Below are positions 1 through 12,717 of a stretch of 64,000 nt of DNA, piece after piece. A program made the position numbers and the translations under genes. The first letter of the stretch is position 1. Each line of letters begins with the position of its first letter. Source of the stretch: Gentiana macrophylla (Eukaryota > Streptophyta > Magnoliopsida > Gentianales > Gentianaceae); NCBI GenBank assembly GCA_026214975.1, contig CM047814.1, positions 24,654,558-24,718,557 on the forward strand, written 5' to 3'. A model generated the notes under the pieces. The model was not told where the DNA came from. It made no database searches and saw nothing but the letters and a program-made list of their open reading frames with translations.

Positions 1-1546
1 GACTCTCACTCTATCCCTAGAAATATTCAGTGAGGCCCTTCAAAATGATAAGTGGAGGTCAGTTAAAACAGAGATGATCGCTTCTTGGATAATCATACTT
101 GGGACCTCACAACTCTTCCCAAAGGCAAGAAAACAAGTAGTCTGCAGATGGTTATTCACTATCAAATACAATGTCGATGGTAAAATTGACAAGTATAAAG
201 CCGTATTGGTAGCAAGGGATTCACTCAAACTTATGGCATTGACTATAAGGAAACTTTTGCACCAAAGAGCAAAGCTCAACACCGCCAGTGGTATCGATTT
301 CCCTACCGTCCAACTTGACCGGCCTCTTCACCAATTGGACATCAAAATGCCTTTCTAAATGGGGACCTCACTGAGAGGTTTATATGACTCATGCACTTCT
401 CGGTTTTATCAATCCTCATACTCAAGGCAAGGTGTGCAAACCGAGGAAATCTCTATATGGCCTCAAGCAATCCCTAAGGGCATGGTTTGGAAAACTCACT
501 CACCGTGGTTAAAGTCACTGGATATCATCAATGCAACTCGATCACACCATGTTTGTCAAGACAACCAACCGTAGGAGGTCCATTCTAATTGTATATGTGG
601 ATGATATCATCCCATCGGAGATGACTCTCACCGAGATCCGTAACTTGAAGACTTCATCGCAAAGGTGTTCCAAGTTAAAGATCCGGGCTACCTTAAATAC
701 TTACTTGGTATGGAAGTAGCTAGAACCACCAATGGCATTTCAGCCTCCCAAAGGAAATATGTCATGGACTCATCAAGGAAATCGCATGCCGGGATGCAAA
801 CTCGTCAGATTCCGAGACCCCCACCATACCCTATCGCATGGTGACATTGTCCGCCGAGGAAAGAACAATATCAAAGGCTTGTAGGCAAACTCATATACCT
901 TTCTCACACAAGACCCGAGTATTGCATATGGGTCGGGCCTGTCACTAATTCATGCATTGCCCCATCGAGCAACATTGGGATGCAGTTGAATAGGATATCG
1001 AGGTATTTAAAATCCACTCCCCCAAGTCCGCTTCTTCACCAAGTCTCACCGATAGATCAATCAAGGTCTATACTGATGCCGATTGGGCCGATGTCACATT
1101 GACAAGTGAGGTCTACCACAAAGGTGCTATTGCTCATATATATGGGGAACCTGGTTACTTGGAGGAGCAAGAAACAACCCATGTGGTCAAGAAGCGAGGT
1201 TGAAGGTTTAACTAAGGGCACTTGTACTTGGCATTTGTGAAGCTCTATGGCTAAAAAGGGTACCGATCGAACTTCAAAGAATCAGACAAAGAACCTATCA
1301 CTCTGCAGTGATAATAATTCACCTTATGCATGGCGAAGATCCACCCATCATGATAAAACCAAGCATGTGGACATTGATGACACTTTCTCAAGGAGAAGAT
1401 TGATGTCAAGATTATTCAACTCCAAAGATGTTCCTCAAAGCAGATCGTAATCACGATATTCTTACCAAGGCTATTCCACCTCTTATGTTCAAAGAGATAA
1501 GTAGCAAACTTGGTGCATCAACATATACAGCCCGAGCTTTGAGGGG
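1..1546 (+). pseudogene. Ty1/Copia pol, 3' part (RT and RNase H), decayed
   Basis: This is the 3' part of a Copia polyprotein, spread over several frames. It copies element RNA into DNA when intact. Around 100-360 the translation shows the start of a Copia reverse transcriptase (WLFTIKYNVDGKIDKYKA, then LHQLDIK). Around 420-500 the relics of a KSLYGLKQSPRAW-type motif can be followed across frames, and YVDD, the RT active site, is intact near 595-606. An RNase H remnant (DADWAD) lies near 1075-1090, and a typical C-terminal DILTKAIPP motif sits near 1455-1480. Frameshifts and stops occur throughout, so no protein is made. The upstream gag, protease and integrase lie outside the window. Confidence 0.85.
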
Positions 1547-1930
1547 TGTGGAAATATTACTCAAGAGTTGTGGAAATATTACTCAATAGACTCACTCTGC
1601 GAGGCTTCAAGCAGGTGCTCAAAGAGATTGCCGAGCCTCGTGATTTCGTGCATAATATTCTCAGACACCTTATTTAATTGTAAAATTAAATGTAAAAGAC
1701 ATATTAATTGTGAGTCATATAAACAATTAATATGTCAAACTCTAGTTTACTTTATGTCATAGACATAACTTTTACTTTTTACTTTTGCATGCTTGCCGCC
1801 CACATCTACATACTCAAGTGGCCGCCAAGCTAGCTAGCTAGTCTCTCCATCTCAATTGTATCTATTTATACATCTTTTACTCAATGAATAAACTAAGTTG
1901 AAGTTTACTCTTGTGTGTATCACATTCTCA
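1547..1930 (+). repeat. 3' LTR of the Copia element
   Basis: The LTR start is placed at TGTGGAAATATTACTC, directly after a purine-rich run (GAGGGG) that serves as polypurine tract and about 60 bp after the last recognisable pol codons. A short tandem repeat, RTTGTGGAAATATTACTCAA-like, opens it. The end is set at ...CACATTCTCA; this boundary is less certain because the matching 5' LTR is outside the window. Gypsy-type sequence follows, so this Copia copy probably inserted into the Athila-like element. Confidence 0.55.
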
Positions 1931-2153
1931 AACTCTCTTCAATTTTTATTTTATCAAATAATTTTAATTTCTTTCTCGGTTCGGCTTTATGCAAACTCAA
2001 GTCGTGAAGGGCATTTACTCTACGATCCTCGATCTCGAAGCGGACCATAGTCCGACCTAATAGAGAAGAATTGCTTTCCGATCCTTCCGACCCAGAAACG
2101 AACACGAGAGAGACTTCGAGCTACTTTTAGCGAAGAAATCAAAATCTAGTCAT

Positions 2154-3745
2154 CATGGCGCAGAGAAGACACTGCACGATGCTGGTGACTATGCCATGCC
2201 GGCATGGTCAAAGTCAACCCCGCTTATAATTCTTCCGCCATTACGGCACAAACTTTTGAGTCGAAACTGTGGCTTATATGGATGATGCAAAGATGCATCT
2301 ATCTTTCACGGTTTTCATCCGAAAACCCATTACGCACATCCACACATTCTGGAAATCAAGTAGCATAACTCGTATCCAAGCGAGTCGCATGATGCAAGAA
2401 AGCTTAAACTGTTTCCTTTTTCTTTGAGAGGGGAGGCAAAGGAGTGGTATCACTCTCTTCCCTCTGAATCCATTACTACTTGGGCTGGGTTGGAAAAAGA
2501 ATTTTTAAGTCAATATTTCCCACCATCGAAAACCGCCCAATGCCTAAGTGAAATCTTTACGTTCCATCAGCAGGAGAATGAATCATTCTTCGATTGCTGG
2601 AAGAGATTCAAATCTCTTCTCCGGAAATGCCCCCACCACGGGTTAGACTTGCAGAGACAAGTCAACACGTTCTTCAGTGGGTTGACTGAGCTCACTAAGG
2701 GCATGGTCAACAATTCGTCTGGTGGGGCATTTTTGAGAAAAACACCTGCTGAGGGGTGGGCACTGTTCGAGGACATTGCCAAGTACAACTATGCCCCCTC
2801 TTTCCAAACTATACAAGCACCTCCCCCACCTCCTAAGGTCGAAGAGGTAAACATGCAAAATGTGATCGCCATGCTGCAGAAGCAGATGGCCACAAACATG
2901 GGTTCTCAAAATCTGATCAATCAGAACCAATCTCTCCAACAGAACGCCCACGTTCTATTCTGTGATAATTGTTGTCGACCGCCATATAAATGGCCAAAGT
3001 CAATTTATTTCTCCCCAATCGCATTAGTTAACGCCGCCCAAAATAATGGACAAGATAAATCAAGTCACATGCCGCCATGTGATAACGTGGGGACACACGC
3101 CTCGATTCTGTCCGGCGAATGAACGAATGCCGAGGTAAACGCTTTTACGGCCAACAAAATTCGCGGTTTAACAACCCACTATCTGGCCAGGGCACTTACC
3201 AAAATCGTGGTTTCAACCAAAGCCGTAACTTCAATAAAACCCCGGTTTCAACCCGTAACCCCAATAATAATTTTCCTACAGCCACTCAAAGATTTAACCA
3301 GAACTGGCCTAACAATCCTAATCCTGTTTATGGAAATAGGCCCAGTCAATCATACAATCAAAACTCTCAGAATCCTCCGGGATTCTCTCATCCTAGTGAT
3401 ATTGCTACCAGGTTAGAAGAGCAAACAAAGACGATCAAGAACCTGGAAAGACACTGGGGACAATTATCAACAATCGGCTTCTCGAGACCACCAGGGCATC
3501 TACCCGCTTTCTCGAGAAGAACCCTCGCGGAGGAGATCAAGTCACCAGTTAATCCAAGTAAGAGTATCGCTCGAGTCCCATCACCGGCCTATAATCAAGA
3601 AGACTCAAATGCCATTAGTCTACGATCAGCACTCAACTCTCTCGGTCCACGTAACTGTGGAAATTACCAGCCCCTCCCCGCCATTGAGAGTGCAGAGGGG
3701 AGCGGAAGAGACCTATATCCCTACTCCGATAAACAAAGACAATAG
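2154..3745 (+). pseudogene. Athila-like gag
   Basis: Gag would form the virus-like particle. The clear part begins near 2280 (relics of a DDAKMHLSF-like stretch) and becomes a 232-codon open frame from 2424. It contains the retrotransposon gag core: GEAKEWYHSLP, ITTWAGLEKEFLSQYFPPSK and FDCWKRFKSLLRKCPHHGL, all typical of plant Gypsy gag. A second frame from 3119 is rich in Asn, Gln and Pro (NQNWPNNPNP) and ends in a coiled-coil-like segment with RLEEQTKTIKNLE. The shift between the two frames near 3119 is a frameshift. A possible start ATG at 2154 is followed by broken sequence. Confidence 0.8.
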
Positions 3746-3795
3746 AAACTGATTTTTCTAAGGATGGGATAGAAGGAGATGCAGTAGATGAGCCT

Positions 3796-4560
3796 GTGGG
3801 CAATGAGAAGTCTGTTGAGAGAGAGAGTGAGCCAGAGAGGAAAGAAGGTGAGAAATTTGTGAGGTGGAAAGATCTTGAGGAGCAAGCTGTAAGCTCCTCC
3901 AAGAAGAAATTTTTCTCTGAGAAGGAGTTACAGAAGCTCCCGTTTCCTCCAAGAAAGACCAACATTCCTTTATACGAAGATAAGAAGTACGAGAAGGTAC
4001 TCAACCTCTTAAAAACACCCAAGCAACATACCGTTATCTCGATGTGTTGGTTGAGATGCCCAAGTACACTAAATTTATAAAGGATGTGATCTCTTCTAAA
4101 AAGAAGTTAGAAGGCATTGACAGACGATTAGTGAAGACTGCTCCATGATCAATTATGAAGAATTGCCGGTTAAAAAGGGGCGATCCCGGAAGATTTGTTC
4201 TTACCTTACAAATAGAGGCCTTGTCTTTCCTAATTCTTTATGTGATCTAGAGCATCGATCGCCTTATGCCTTTATATGTCCACAAAGAATCGCAATTAGA
4301 CCATCTCATTGGAACCCACTACTATGAGTATTCGGGCTTTGCGGATAGGTCATCCAAGAAAGCGACAGAATGTTGAAAGATTTATTGATTCAAGTCGATA
4401 AATTTACATTTCCAGATTGGTATGTTTTAGACATTCAACAACCCAATACGCCTCTAATTCTTGGAAGACCCTTTCTGTTTCACTGCACAGAGCCCTCATC
4501 GATTGTGATGATGGTGCTAAGGTGACTTTGGCGCGTTGGAGATAAAGAAGTGAGCTACAG
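3796..4560 (+). pseudogene. Athila-like gag C-terminus and aspartic protease remnant
   Basis: A charged linker (EPERKEGEKFVRW) is followed by a PKYTKFIKDVISSKKKLE segment near 4055-4110, which precedes the protease in Athila-type polyproteins. The protease is traceable by LCDLE near 4235 and by a VDKFTFPDWYVLDIQ...ILGRPFL segment at 4395-4475. The position expected to hold the catalytic Asp-Ser/Thr-Gly reads CDLEHR in the visible frame, so the active site is not preserved. At least three frame changes and several stops are present. Confidence 0.65.
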
Positions 4561-5089
4561 CTGCTTCTAAAGCTATCAAACGCCCTTCCGAATTTCCAAC
4601 CGGATTCTCTGCAGAGGAATCATTTGATGATTTCAAAGATTATTTAGAGGATCAAGTCATGGCAAAGAGATTCGAGTACGAAGCGTCTTATCGACAATCT
4701 AAATCAGATGGTCGGGTAGATCTCGATAGACTCAAGTCGACATAGATAAGGAAGCGTAGGAACTAAGAATCTTTCACCTTCGGAGGAAGTTGATTTGTTG
4801 GAAGCTCGCTGAGTTGCCTCGATAATTTGGAAAGTGGCGGTTTAAAGTCCAGTTTAGAGGAACTCTCCAAATGATCTTGATTTAAAGCCCTTTCCAAGCA
4901 TTTAAAGTATATATTCTTGCAAGATGGTGATAGGCTTCCCTCATCATCTCATCCAAACTTTCCGAGCGAGGAACTCAAATTAATAAATGTCTTGAAAAAA
5001 ACGAACGAACGGGCCTTCGGATGGCGTGTCGGGATATCAAAGGAATCTCTCCGGATATCTCAGCATGCACAAAATCAAGATGTAAGACG

Positions 5090-7700
5090 GAGCTAATGTA
5101 ATTAGACAACCGCAGAGAGACTCGAATCCTCATATACGCAGGAGGTTGTCAAGAAAGAGATTACCAAGTTGTTGGATATGGGAATCATCTATGCTATTGC
5201 AGATAGTGATTGGGTGTCGCCAACTCAAGTAGTCCCTAAGAAAGGGGGAATTACGATTGAGAAAAATGAAAAGGGGGAAGAGGTTGCATTAAGACTTGTG
5301 ACTGGTTACAGAGTTTGCATTGATTATAGAAAACTCAACGAAGTCACAATGAAAGATCACTTTCCTCCTTTCATTGACCAAATGCTTGAGCGCTTGGCCG
5401 CCCACGCTTTTACTCAAGCTTTCTAGATGGCTATTCGGTTATTTCCAAATCCCAATAGACCACTAAAGACCAAGAGAAGACTACGCTCACTTGTCCCTAT
5501 GGTACTTTCGCCACACAGCGAATGCCATTTGTCTTTGCAATGCCCTCGCTACATTTCGGAGATGTATGGCGGCCATTTTTGACGGACTTGTGGAGAAATG
5601 TATGGAAGTCTTTATGGATGACTTCTCGTTTTTGGTCAAACTTTTGATAATTGTCTTCTAAACCTTGATAATGTTTTGGAGAGATGCGTAAGAAGAACTT
5701 AGTCCTTAATTGGGAAAAATGTCACTTCATGGTTGAGGAGGGCATAGTTCTTGGTCATAAGATCTCGCCCAAAGGCATCAAGTGGATAAAACCAAAGTGG
5801 AGGCTATTGAGAAAATGAGCTTCCCGAAGAATGTGCGAGAAATTCGAGGTTTTCTTGGACACGTGGGTTTCTGAGATTTATTTATTAAAGACTTTTCCAA
5901 GATTTCTAAGCCTTTTATCCAATTTGCTTCGTGATGAAGTTGAGTTTAAATTGATAATGAGTGCAAGCAGCATTTGAAACGCTTAAGCATCAGCTGATAT
6001 TCGCCATCTTGATTGCCCTAGATTGGAACCTTCCGTTCGAACTTATGTGCGATACATCTAACTACGCGGTTGGTGCAGTCTTGGGCCAAAGAATCAATAG
6101 GAAGTTTCAACCGATCTACTATGCTAGTCACACTCTGAACTCCGCTCAAGTCAACTACACCACAACAGAAAAAGAACTGTTGGCTGTTGTGTTCTCTATG
6201 GACAAATTCCGCAGTTACTTGTTAGGAGCTCAGGTTATAGTGTGGACGGATCATGCTGCTTTACGCTATTTAATGAATAAGAAGGACGCGAAACCGCGCT
6301 TACTGCGTTGGATTCTTACCCTACAGGAGTTTGATGTAGAAATCAAAGATATAAGGGGTAGTGAAAACGCAGTAGCAGATCATATTTCTAGATTGCTGAC
6401 AGAGGAAGAGGAGGATCCTAAGGATATAGACCTATACTTTCCTCTTGAAAATGTAATGATGATTGACGATTGTGCTCCTGATGTTCCGTGGTATTCTTCC
6501 ATCGTCAACTACCTGCACTCCCAATATCTGAATCCTGACTTTTCATATCAAGAGAAGAAGAAATTCTTCTCTGATTTGAAAACATTCATTTGGGACGAGC
6601 CGTACCTCTTTAAAAACTGTAAGGATGGATTGCTGAGAAGATGTGTTCCTGAGTCTGAGCAACGGGATATTATCGACCCGATGTCACAATGGCCCCACTG
6701 GTGGTCACTTTGGCCCATGGAAAATCAAGGCAAAGATTTTCCAATCCGGCTTCTATTGGCCCTCGATCTTCAAGGATACAGAAACATTCTGTAAATCCTA
6801 TGATCGGTGCCAACGAACCGGAGCTTTAACTAGGCGCTTCGACATGCCTCTAAAACCCATTCTAGAATGCGAAGTTTTCGATGTTTGGGGAATTGACTTC
6901 ATGGGTCCTTTCCCATTCTCGTGTGGAAACAAATACATTCTAGTCTGTGTTGATTACGTGTCCAAGTGGGTAGAGGCGGTAGCCACAATTCGCAATGACC
7001 ATAAAACGGTCATGAATTTTCTGAGGAAAAACATCTTTGTGCGATTTGGTTGTCCGCGCGCCTTGATAAGCGATGAAGGAACACATTTTTGTAACCGACC
7101 ACTAGAGAAGGTACTAGAAAAATATGGTGTTAAGCATAAAATCGGTACAATCAGTATCATCCGATGACTAGTGGTCGTCGAGCGGCGTAATCAAAGCCTT
7201 AAGAAAATCCTGGAGAAAGTGGTTAATAGCCACCGAAAAGACTGAGTCCGGTTAGATGATGTCTTGTGGGCTGTCGAACAAAGATATAAGAAGACATCGA
7301 TGGGTACATCACCGCACCAAATGGTGTATGGCAAACCTTGCCATCTGCGGTCGAACTTGAGCATAGAGCATCTTGGGCTACAAAGTTTCTAAACTTTGAT
7401 ACTCGGTCATGTGGAGAGCGTCGATCGATGCATTTACAATTGGATGAGTTCCGACTCAGGCCTACGAAAGTGCCAGGGTAAGCAAGGACAAGATGAAGCT
7501 TCTCCATGATGCTAAGATCAAGAAAAGAGAATTCACGGTAGGGAGCAAGTTTTGCTATATAATTCCAGGTTACATTTGTTCCTGAAAGCTCCGACACGCT
7601 GGTCCGGCCCTTCGAGATTCTCCGGATCATTCCCGAGGTGTTTTAGAGCTTAGAGGTTACGGTGACCAGCCTTTCAGGGTGAATGGTCGAGATGCAAGCA
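5090..7700 (+). pseudogene. Athila-like pol: reverse transcriptase, RNase H, integrase
   Basis: RT begins near 5150 with LLDMGIIYAIADSDWVSPTQ and VCIDYRKLNEVT, then decays; the 5430-5940 stretch can be followed only across frames. RNase H is the best preserved piece (277 codons from 5961): [31 protein letters not shown] and a [13 protein letters not shown] end. The integrase zinc-binding region ([11 protein letters not shown]) and catalytic core (WGIDFMGPFP, VDYVSKWVEA, LISDEGTHF) run over 6780-7140, and the C-terminal part to about 7700 is broken by stops. Integrase would insert the cDNA copy. The whole is a pseudogene. Confidence 0.85.
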
Positions 7701-8170
7701 CTATATCGGCCAACAAAAGAAAAGGCCTTAATTGTTCATTTACTCGAGATTTTCGGGTGTGAGAATCCAAAGACTACACAGATGTTGACGACTCTCACCC
7801 AAATTTTATTTTCTCGAGAATGACAATAGGGGCTTAATTGAAGACGTGATGGCTGGTAGTTGGGATATGGAGGAGCTCAAACGAGAGGCACAATTTAAGA
7901 GAAGTAAGAAGAAATCTACAAGGGGAAGGATTAAAAGTGTTTGGACAAAGACTTACCAACTTAGCCCCATGTGTGAGATGTTGTTTCGCCACCACAACCA
8001 CGATCGAGCCCGCACGATGTAGTGGATCGGTAGAAAAATTAAATGGCCTCGATCCAGTGATATCCTTGTCTTTATTAGTTGTTCTAGTCGTTTTATCTTT
8101 AGTTTGTTTATTTAAGCCTAGTTTGATACGTTTTTTGTTAAATAGGTTTCTGTGACTTTGTTTTGTTGCT

Positions 8171-8569
8171 ATGGAGTTCGACATCCCACCGCACGAGTTC
8201 TGGCTCATTAGGAAGATCCACGAGATTACTTTAGCTGATGGTCCCCGAGGGACAATTATTCTGGATGTTGATTTTCACCTCGTCACACACGTCCGGACTG
8301 TCACTTACGTAATCATTGTCCCACGAAATCTGGGAGGTGGAGATTTTAGCGCAGAGGAGCTGCAGAGGTCGTTGGGACGACCATATTTCATTCTGAACGA
8401 CCCAATGCTGACAGACTTGGTCCTGGTGTTGTGGGAGGAGCATTACCGCGGCGCGGATATTGCAGAAGAGGATTGGAACTTACAAGGTGAGTACGATTTT
8501 CCACCCGTCATGGACATGCTGCGTCGACTTATCAGGGTAATAGATTGGGCTGAAATCTATGAAGACTAG
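8171..8569 (+). CDS. Intact 132-codon ORF downstream of Athila-like integrase, function unknown
   Basis: An uninterrupted frame starts MEFDIPPHEFWLIRKIHEIT and ends in WAEIYED. It sits after integrase, where Athila elements can carry an extra (env-like) ORF, about 470 bp past the last recognisable integrase sequence. I recognise no domain. The protein is acidic, with no signal peptide, no membrane segment and no cysteine pattern, so it does not look like an envelope protein. Its integrity contrasts with the broken gag-pol upstream. It could be a conserved accessory ORF, a captured fragment or chance. Confidence 0.4.
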   Translation: MEFDIPPHEFWLIRKIHEITLADGPRGTIILDVDFHLVTHVRTVTYVIIVPRNLGGGDFSAEELQRSLGRPYFILNDPMLTDLVLVLWEEHYRGADIAEEDWNLQGEYDFPPVMDMLRRLIRVIDWAEIYED

Positions 8570-10083
8570 GGTTTAGTAGCGGTAAGGTCGAGCGAACGAC
8601 GTTAACCAACAGCGCTCGGTGGGAGGCAACCCACTACTTTCTTTTGTTTTTATGTATTTTGAGAGTTGGTGTTTTCTTTTGTTTTGCTGTGAATTATAAG
8701 GGTTGAAATCTTTTCTCTTTTATCATCTCTTTATCTTTCAATCTCTTGCTTGCTATGACATAATTCACTTGTTTCCCCGAGATGTTTCCATGTTTTTCAA
8801 GTGATGCAGTACATTTGGAGCTATTTTGTCGAACTACTTTGGAAGTTGTACTTGGGAAAGGACTCTATTTAGCCTTACTCCGCAACTCTCGGGATCTTTC
8901 ACTTAAATTAGCTAAGTGCTTTATCATTTCTGTTAATTCTCGCACAACATGAGGACATGTTGTAGTTTAAGTGTGGGGAGGGTTTAGTCAGTTAGTACCT
9001 ACATGATATTTACTCAATTAATTGTGTTTACCATTCTGAGAGCTTAAAATATTTATACCATGCTTAAAGTATGCTTAAAATTGACAAAAAATAAAATTTT
9101 TGTTTTGTCTCGAGCAAGGTTATCTGCTTCTTAGCTTACTAATTTTGATTTTTAACTTTAATATGATAGTCATCAATGCTTTATGTGGTCAGTTTAGTAA
9201 GTTAGATGTTTCACCTTTATATATATATATATTTATATCACGAGCCATATTAGACGATGAGCTGAAATATAAAGCTATACTCATTAAGGTTTGAGGCTGT
9301 TGATGATATCATAAGAATCTTGTGTCTAGGTAAATGTAACGGACATAAGAATTACAATAGCTCGATTTTTAATCAAAGTATGACATACTGTGAATGCCTC
9401 AGTTTGAATGTGATAAGAAAAGCAACAATATTATACCTGGGAAAAGATCTTAAAAGAAAAATTTAATCATGTAATTAATAAGTTTGTCGTAAGTCGGTCG
9501 ATGATTGAGTGTGAGGTAGGCAAATCTTGATTGTCCTATACCGCTATGATGACCAAGAGCTCACGATAAATGTAAAAAGTCGCTTTATGATTTGAGTATG
9601 GTAGGGTGTACCAAGATCGCCCTATTCTCGCTATGACGGGCAAAAGCTCATTCGATAAGCTTATACATGTGAAGGTTATGTAAACCGAATAATGAAACGT
9701 CTGATATTTTGCATAACTTATCCCCAAAGATAAACCGAAAGGCATGTTGTAGGAAAATCCTCCGAGTATGGCGGACCGATTCTAATTAAGTTCTATCATT
9801 CTTTTCATGCCGTACTACATTTAGTTTAATTACATTCTAATGATCGTTATATATTTCTCAATCGAGATGTTTACTAGTGGTAACTTGAAAAATTCAAGGT
9901 TGGATTTAGCGGAAATTTAGTATGGCTCTACACACACACGCATCCGGGTGAACTTTTAGCTTATTAGATATACCTTATACTTGCTAAGATGTCTATGGTT
10001 ATTCGGTTAGGATTTTGATATTAGTAAGGTGAGTCGTGTTCCATTTTGCTCGGGACGAGCAAAAGATAAGTAGTGTGGGGAGT
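8570..10083 (+). other. Athila-like 3' non-coding region with polypurine tracts
   Basis: No protein-coding signal is visible. The stretch ends with the polypurine tract GTGTGGGGAG (10073-10082) directly before the LTR. It is preceded by a short palindrome, CTCGGGACGAGC, at about 10049-10060; this arrangement is common just before the 3' LTR of plant Athila/Tat elements. An identical GTGTGGGGAG lies at 8971-8980, about 1.1 kb earlier. Confidence 0.6.
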
Positions 10084-11804
10084 TGTTAAGGGTGGATTTT
10101 ATGGTTTTATACGATGTTATTTCATAACAATATCCGCTCTTGTTTTATGGTTTTTATAGAAAATCATTGGTTATATCGAAATATTGAGTAAAGGAGCTAT
10201 AAATATATCTAAGTGCAAAACCGAGTTAAAATCGTGATTTTATCATATAATAAATATCTTTATATTTGCATCGTTACGCTTTGCACGAGTTTTTATCATG
10301 CTTGTAGGCACCTAATTATGTCATGAAAAGAGTTGGAAAAGATGGGAAAATGATCAAGGGAAGATACAAGTAAGAAAAGAAGAGAAATTGTGATGAAATC
10401 AAGTGGACGGCGTCCCATATAACCGACGGGCGTCCGCTATGATCGCTGCTTTCGATGATGTTTTTCGTTATCCGCTAATCGATGTTCGATGTCCGATATC
10501 CGACCTCGATGTTCAAGGTCGACAGAGAGCTCATGTGATGATAACTTGTAGGAGAAGCAAAGCATAACTTAGAGGCTAAGTTAACTTGTAAGAGAAGAAA
10601 AGAATCAAGTCAATTCAAAGACTTAGTGGCTAAGTCTCATTCAAGTCAAAATGAAAGCAAACGGGCGCCCATAAAAGTGAATCAAGGCCCGTGAGAGATT
10701 TTCAAGACGGAGAGTTTAGACGCTACTCAAACGAGCATCCACTTTTGTCAAACGAAAGGCCCACTTTTGGACGGAAGGCCCAACCTCGAAGACAAAGAAA
10801 CCGACTTTGATTTCTATAAATAGGGGTGTTCCTAACTCATTATGAATCGAATTTTATGTCTAAAAGCTATCTTTTCTCCCAAAAAGACTTAGCTTTTCTT
10901 TCCATTAAGCTTAAACACTTTTTATGTTCTTGTATTTCTGATCAAAGTAGAGTAATTTTATGCACTTTCATGTACTAAACTCAAAGACTTCAACCATGTC
11001 AAGGAGCTAAATCCTTGTGAGCAAGCTTTGTGAAGCCATTTTAACAACACTTTGATCTCATCTTCAATATTCTTGTGAGTTTTACTTTAAGTTGTATCTT
11101 TATCTTGTTTATTTTGATCATATGCAATTGTATTGAAAGATCTTTGCATGAATGTTAGTTTGATTGGATGAGAATCTTGTTAAACTTAGATCACCTTGAT
11201 AAAGATTGAGCATGTTAACCTACGTATAACGAGAGTTGGTTAGGTTGCCGCTTTAGATCTTGTGATTGAGAACCGACACCTTCGCTTTTAGAGCGTTAAT
11301 CTCTAATATCGAAAGATAAAAGGTTGATAGTTGAATTTATCTAAGAAATTTGGAGTTCAAACCTTGTTAGGTGGATCACGACTTTGGTAAATTCTCGAGA
11401 GAATCGAGATCGAGATTGAATGTTGTTAAAATAGGTTGATCAATAAATTGTTCGTTCTTTAAATCGTTAACTTAAAATCATTAGCGCTTCTTTACAAAAT
11501 AGCACTCGCTTGATCACATCATTGTAGTTATAATCTTAGCCGTGTTTTTTAAATTTGTCCGCAACCGCTTTCCCTGGCTTTAGATCACCGTCTTCGCTTC
11601 GGTTTTATTCCGTTATTAATTTGTCTTATCCGGTATTAGTATAACTTGTGACACCCGTAGATTTATAAAATAAAAACTAGAATCACAACCCCGCTTTCCC
11701 TGTGAGTTCGACACCCAGATAACTACTATTACTACGATCCCTATACTTGAATACCGGATTTATAATTATTACTTGTTATTTTACATCGTATAAAATCCGT
11801 GACA
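10084..11804 (+). repeat. 3' LTR of the Athila-like element
   Basis: This 1721-bp LTR starts TGTTAAGGGTGGATTTTATG after the polypurine tract and ends ...AAAATCCGTGACA. The final 150 bp contain CCCTGTGAGTTCGAC, typical of Gypsy LTR ends. The assignment is supported by a homologous solo LTR on the minus strand at 41093-42645, which has the same start and end with a perfect target-site duplication. The following five bases here are TATAG; the matching copy is not in the window. Confidence 0.85.
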
Positions 11805-12075
11805 TATAGTATTAATCTTTTTGAATAGCCACGAGAGACCTATCGTGATTAGACATGCACCTAACAGTCAGCGATTGCATAACACGCGCAAGACTATGAG
11901 AGCCGACTACAATTACAAGTGAACTTCCATTTAAGGTAACCTCCTTATCCGGCTGCAGCTTGGTCGGAGACCAACAACATCTGATTGTCTTGCGTACATC
12001 GACAATTATCTGTCCTCTGCTTCCACAAGTTCGCAGCCCTTGCAGCTCCTTCCCCGCCGTTTTCTGTGTTGTAAA
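11805..12075 (+). promoter_or_regulatory. Residual 5' flank and leader of the lipase gene
   Basis: Only 271 bp separate the Athila-like LTR from the lipase start codon. I see no clear TATA box at a standard distance. The stretch must hold any remaining native core promoter and 5' leader, unless transcription starts in the LTR. Confidence 0.35.
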
Positions 12076-12669
12076 ATGAGACTGTTGGCGGTGGCTGTCC
12101 TTCTCAGTGCATTAGTTCTCTCTTCCGCCGGCACTTTGACCGGCGTTTCACATACCCGCTCCGGCACTGGTGGTCTTTGTGCTCATCTCATTGAACCTAA
12201 TGGCTATCCTTGCTCCGAACACATAGTAACATCTCTTATGCTTTACCCCAAAGACGTTTTGATCTTGTGCAGATGTTTGTTATATGTTTCTTTAATTTCA
12301 TGCTTATTTAGTTGATCCCATTTCAGAAAGAAATTTAATTTTTAAGTTTTGATCCTTTTTTTTTGGAGGTTATTTATTTACTAGGAATTAGTAACTGCAG
12401 GCTCACACAAAGGATGGTTATTTACTGGGACTTCAACGCGTTTCCTCACGATCTGGTTTACTCAGGGGAGGCCAAAGCCAAAGGGGTCCTCCAGTTTTGC
12501 TTCTACATGGGCTCATGATGGTTAATTTTTCTTTAACCGTTTTCTATTTTTAGGGTACCTTGCTTGTTACATTCAAGATGATGCTTTATAGTGTTTTTAT
12601 TGTTGCCTGTTGTGTGCAATTAACTTGATTGTTGTTTCTGACATTAATTTGATATATATACATACATAC

Positions 12670-12717
<48 letters not shown>

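Larger units (their letters stand above)
1931..10083 (+). mobile_element. Athila-like Ty3/Gypsy element, internal region
   Basis: Order of domains on the plus strand is gag, protease, reverse transcriptase, RNase H, integrase, an extra ORF, then a long non-coding tract ending in a polypurine tract. This is the order of plant Athila-type Gypsy elements. It is followed by a long LTR at 10084-11804. The 5' LTR and primer-binding site are not in the window, apparently displaced by the Copia insertion upstream. Multiple frameshifts and stops make gag-pol non-functional. Confidence 0.85.

Noticed and set aside
2643..2951. 102-codon minus-strand frame overlapping gag
   Set aside because: Antisense shadow of the gag core, with no domain resemblance.
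7223..7630. 135-codon minus-strand frame
   Set aside because: Antisense to the decayed integrase C-terminus, which is recognisable on the plus strand.
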